Positions 63,252-64,000 of a stretch of DNA of 64,000 nucleotides are shown here, in pieces. Source of the stretch: Effrenium voratum. Lineage: Eukaryota > Sar > Dinophyceae > Suessiales > Symbiodiniaceae. The notes under the pieces were generated by a model. That model ran no database searches and had not been told where the DNA came from. It worked only from the letters and a program-made list of their open reading frames with translations. The DNA is taken from contig CAUJNA010002113.1 of the NCBI GenBank assembly GCA_963377175.1, positions 1 to 64,000 on the forward strand, read 5' to 3'. Each line of letters opens with the position of its first letter. Within the stretch, counting starts at the first letter, position 1. Position numbers and translations under genes: made by a program.

Positions 63252-63749
63252 CTGCAATGATCCCACAAGCTCCCTAAATTTGCTTCATGTTGACCCGGAT
63301 TCAATTTTAATATGGGGGTGGGGGCCCCTGCAAAAGTGACAAATCCCCACTAAAACCAGGGACACCCCCATATTAACCAACAGGGGTTTATTGATCTGGG
63401 GTCAGCTTTGTGAGCAAGGGACGGCCAAAAACCCAAATCTTGTAAAGGCTCGGAAGTAAAACTCCCGGCACAAGGTCGAGTAGAAAGTTGAACCCCTGAA
63501 AAAACACATCGAAAGAACCCAATACCAACTGTCTATTCTTGTAGAGGCTCGGAGAACGTGCAAAACCAACTCACAAGTCGTAGCAATTGCCCGCGCACAG
63601 CGGGGAAAAAATCAACCAACAAAAAGCTCTCAAAGGTGCAGGGAATGCATAGCATGAGCCCTCCCCCACAGAGCTCTTGACCAAACTTTCGAGAGGTCCC
63701 AGAGATCCCTCCAGGTGTGTTGACTAAGCCGTGTTCACACATACCAGTT

Positions 63750-63925
63750 CATATATAGGTATATATATATATACACATACGATATGCAAAATGAATATGC
63801 ATGAATATATACATATACATATATATATATGCATGTATAAACATATACGTGTATGAACGTATGAATACATATGTATATATGCATGTACATACAGGTATGT
63901 ACACATGTCTAGATGTACATATGTT
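63750..63925. repeat. AT-rich tract with CATATG/TATGCA words
   Basis: TATATATACACATACGATAT and similar; partly self-complementary. Upstream of exon w1 on the gene strand. Confidence 0.9.
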
Positions 63926-64000
63926 TGTCAATTAAACCAAACTGCTGATACCTCCATGGAGCACATGCAAGCGGACCTCGAGAATTGTTGATGGTTGCAC

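Noticed and set aside
1..64000. Bacterial or phage origin with operons
   Set aside because: No long unique open frames, no ribosome-binding-site pattern; split TPR and BTB domains require splicing.

Overview
The window reads as eukaryotic nuclear DNA, most likely from a dinoflagellate; the genus cannot be told from sequence alone. Three things point there. First, coding sequence occurs as tiny GC-rich exons (about 25-94 nt) separated by long, repeat-filled introns, all on one strand. Second, exons chosen by protein similarity and reading phase end at GT, GC or GA donors in comparable numbers of GT and GC, with acceptors that are mostly AG followed by G; this mixed donor set is established for dinoflagellates. 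Third, there are two degenerate TTTAGGG-type tracts (the telomere motif of dinoflagellates and plants). No bacterial-style gene, operon, rRNA, tRNA or CRISPR array was recognised.

Layout, read on the minus strand from right to left. A single very large gene occupies 63251 to 4041 and enters from beyond the right edge. I assembled about 42 exons, some 2.4 kb of coding sequence in 59 kb. They encode a chain of roughly 17-18 tetratricopeptide (TPR) repeats of the kinesin-light-chain type (the G.DHPDTL..LNNLA..L...G...EAE.LY..AL pattern), followed by a short basic segment and one C-terminal transmembrane helix ending in a stop at 4041. The left third (1936 to the left edge) holds the 5' part of a second minus-strand gene with a BTB/T1 (KCTD-like) domain split over three exons, both introns starting with GC. 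Head-to-tail genes on one strand also fit dinoflagellates.

The introns hold most of the bases. They contain large tandem arrays (70-bp satellite with 210-bp higher order at 4.2-5.1 kb; 11-bp array at 23.1-23.6 kb; 19-bp array at 46.7-47.3 kb; 75-bp/12-bp array at 47.6-49.2 kb; 10-bp array at 57.7-59.1 kb), a 0.85-kb tandem duplication (37.65-39.35 kb), a 1.45-kb AT-rich foldback element (6.15-7.60 kb), and many short dispersed families about 100-130 bp long with terminal inverted repeats. One family (termini CTAGGTCC and GGACCTAG, six copies, all in introns) carries splice-like signals at both ends in either orientation and looks like an introner-type element. The long open frames in this window, including one of 533 codons and several of about 500 codons, lie in tandem arrays and are not genes.

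The two genes share a strand but show no visible functional link. The TPR protein is inferred to be a membrane-anchored protein-protein scaffold; the BTB protein an oligomerising adaptor. Exon borders were set by eye from protein pattern plus reading phase; where two donors fit, this is stated.
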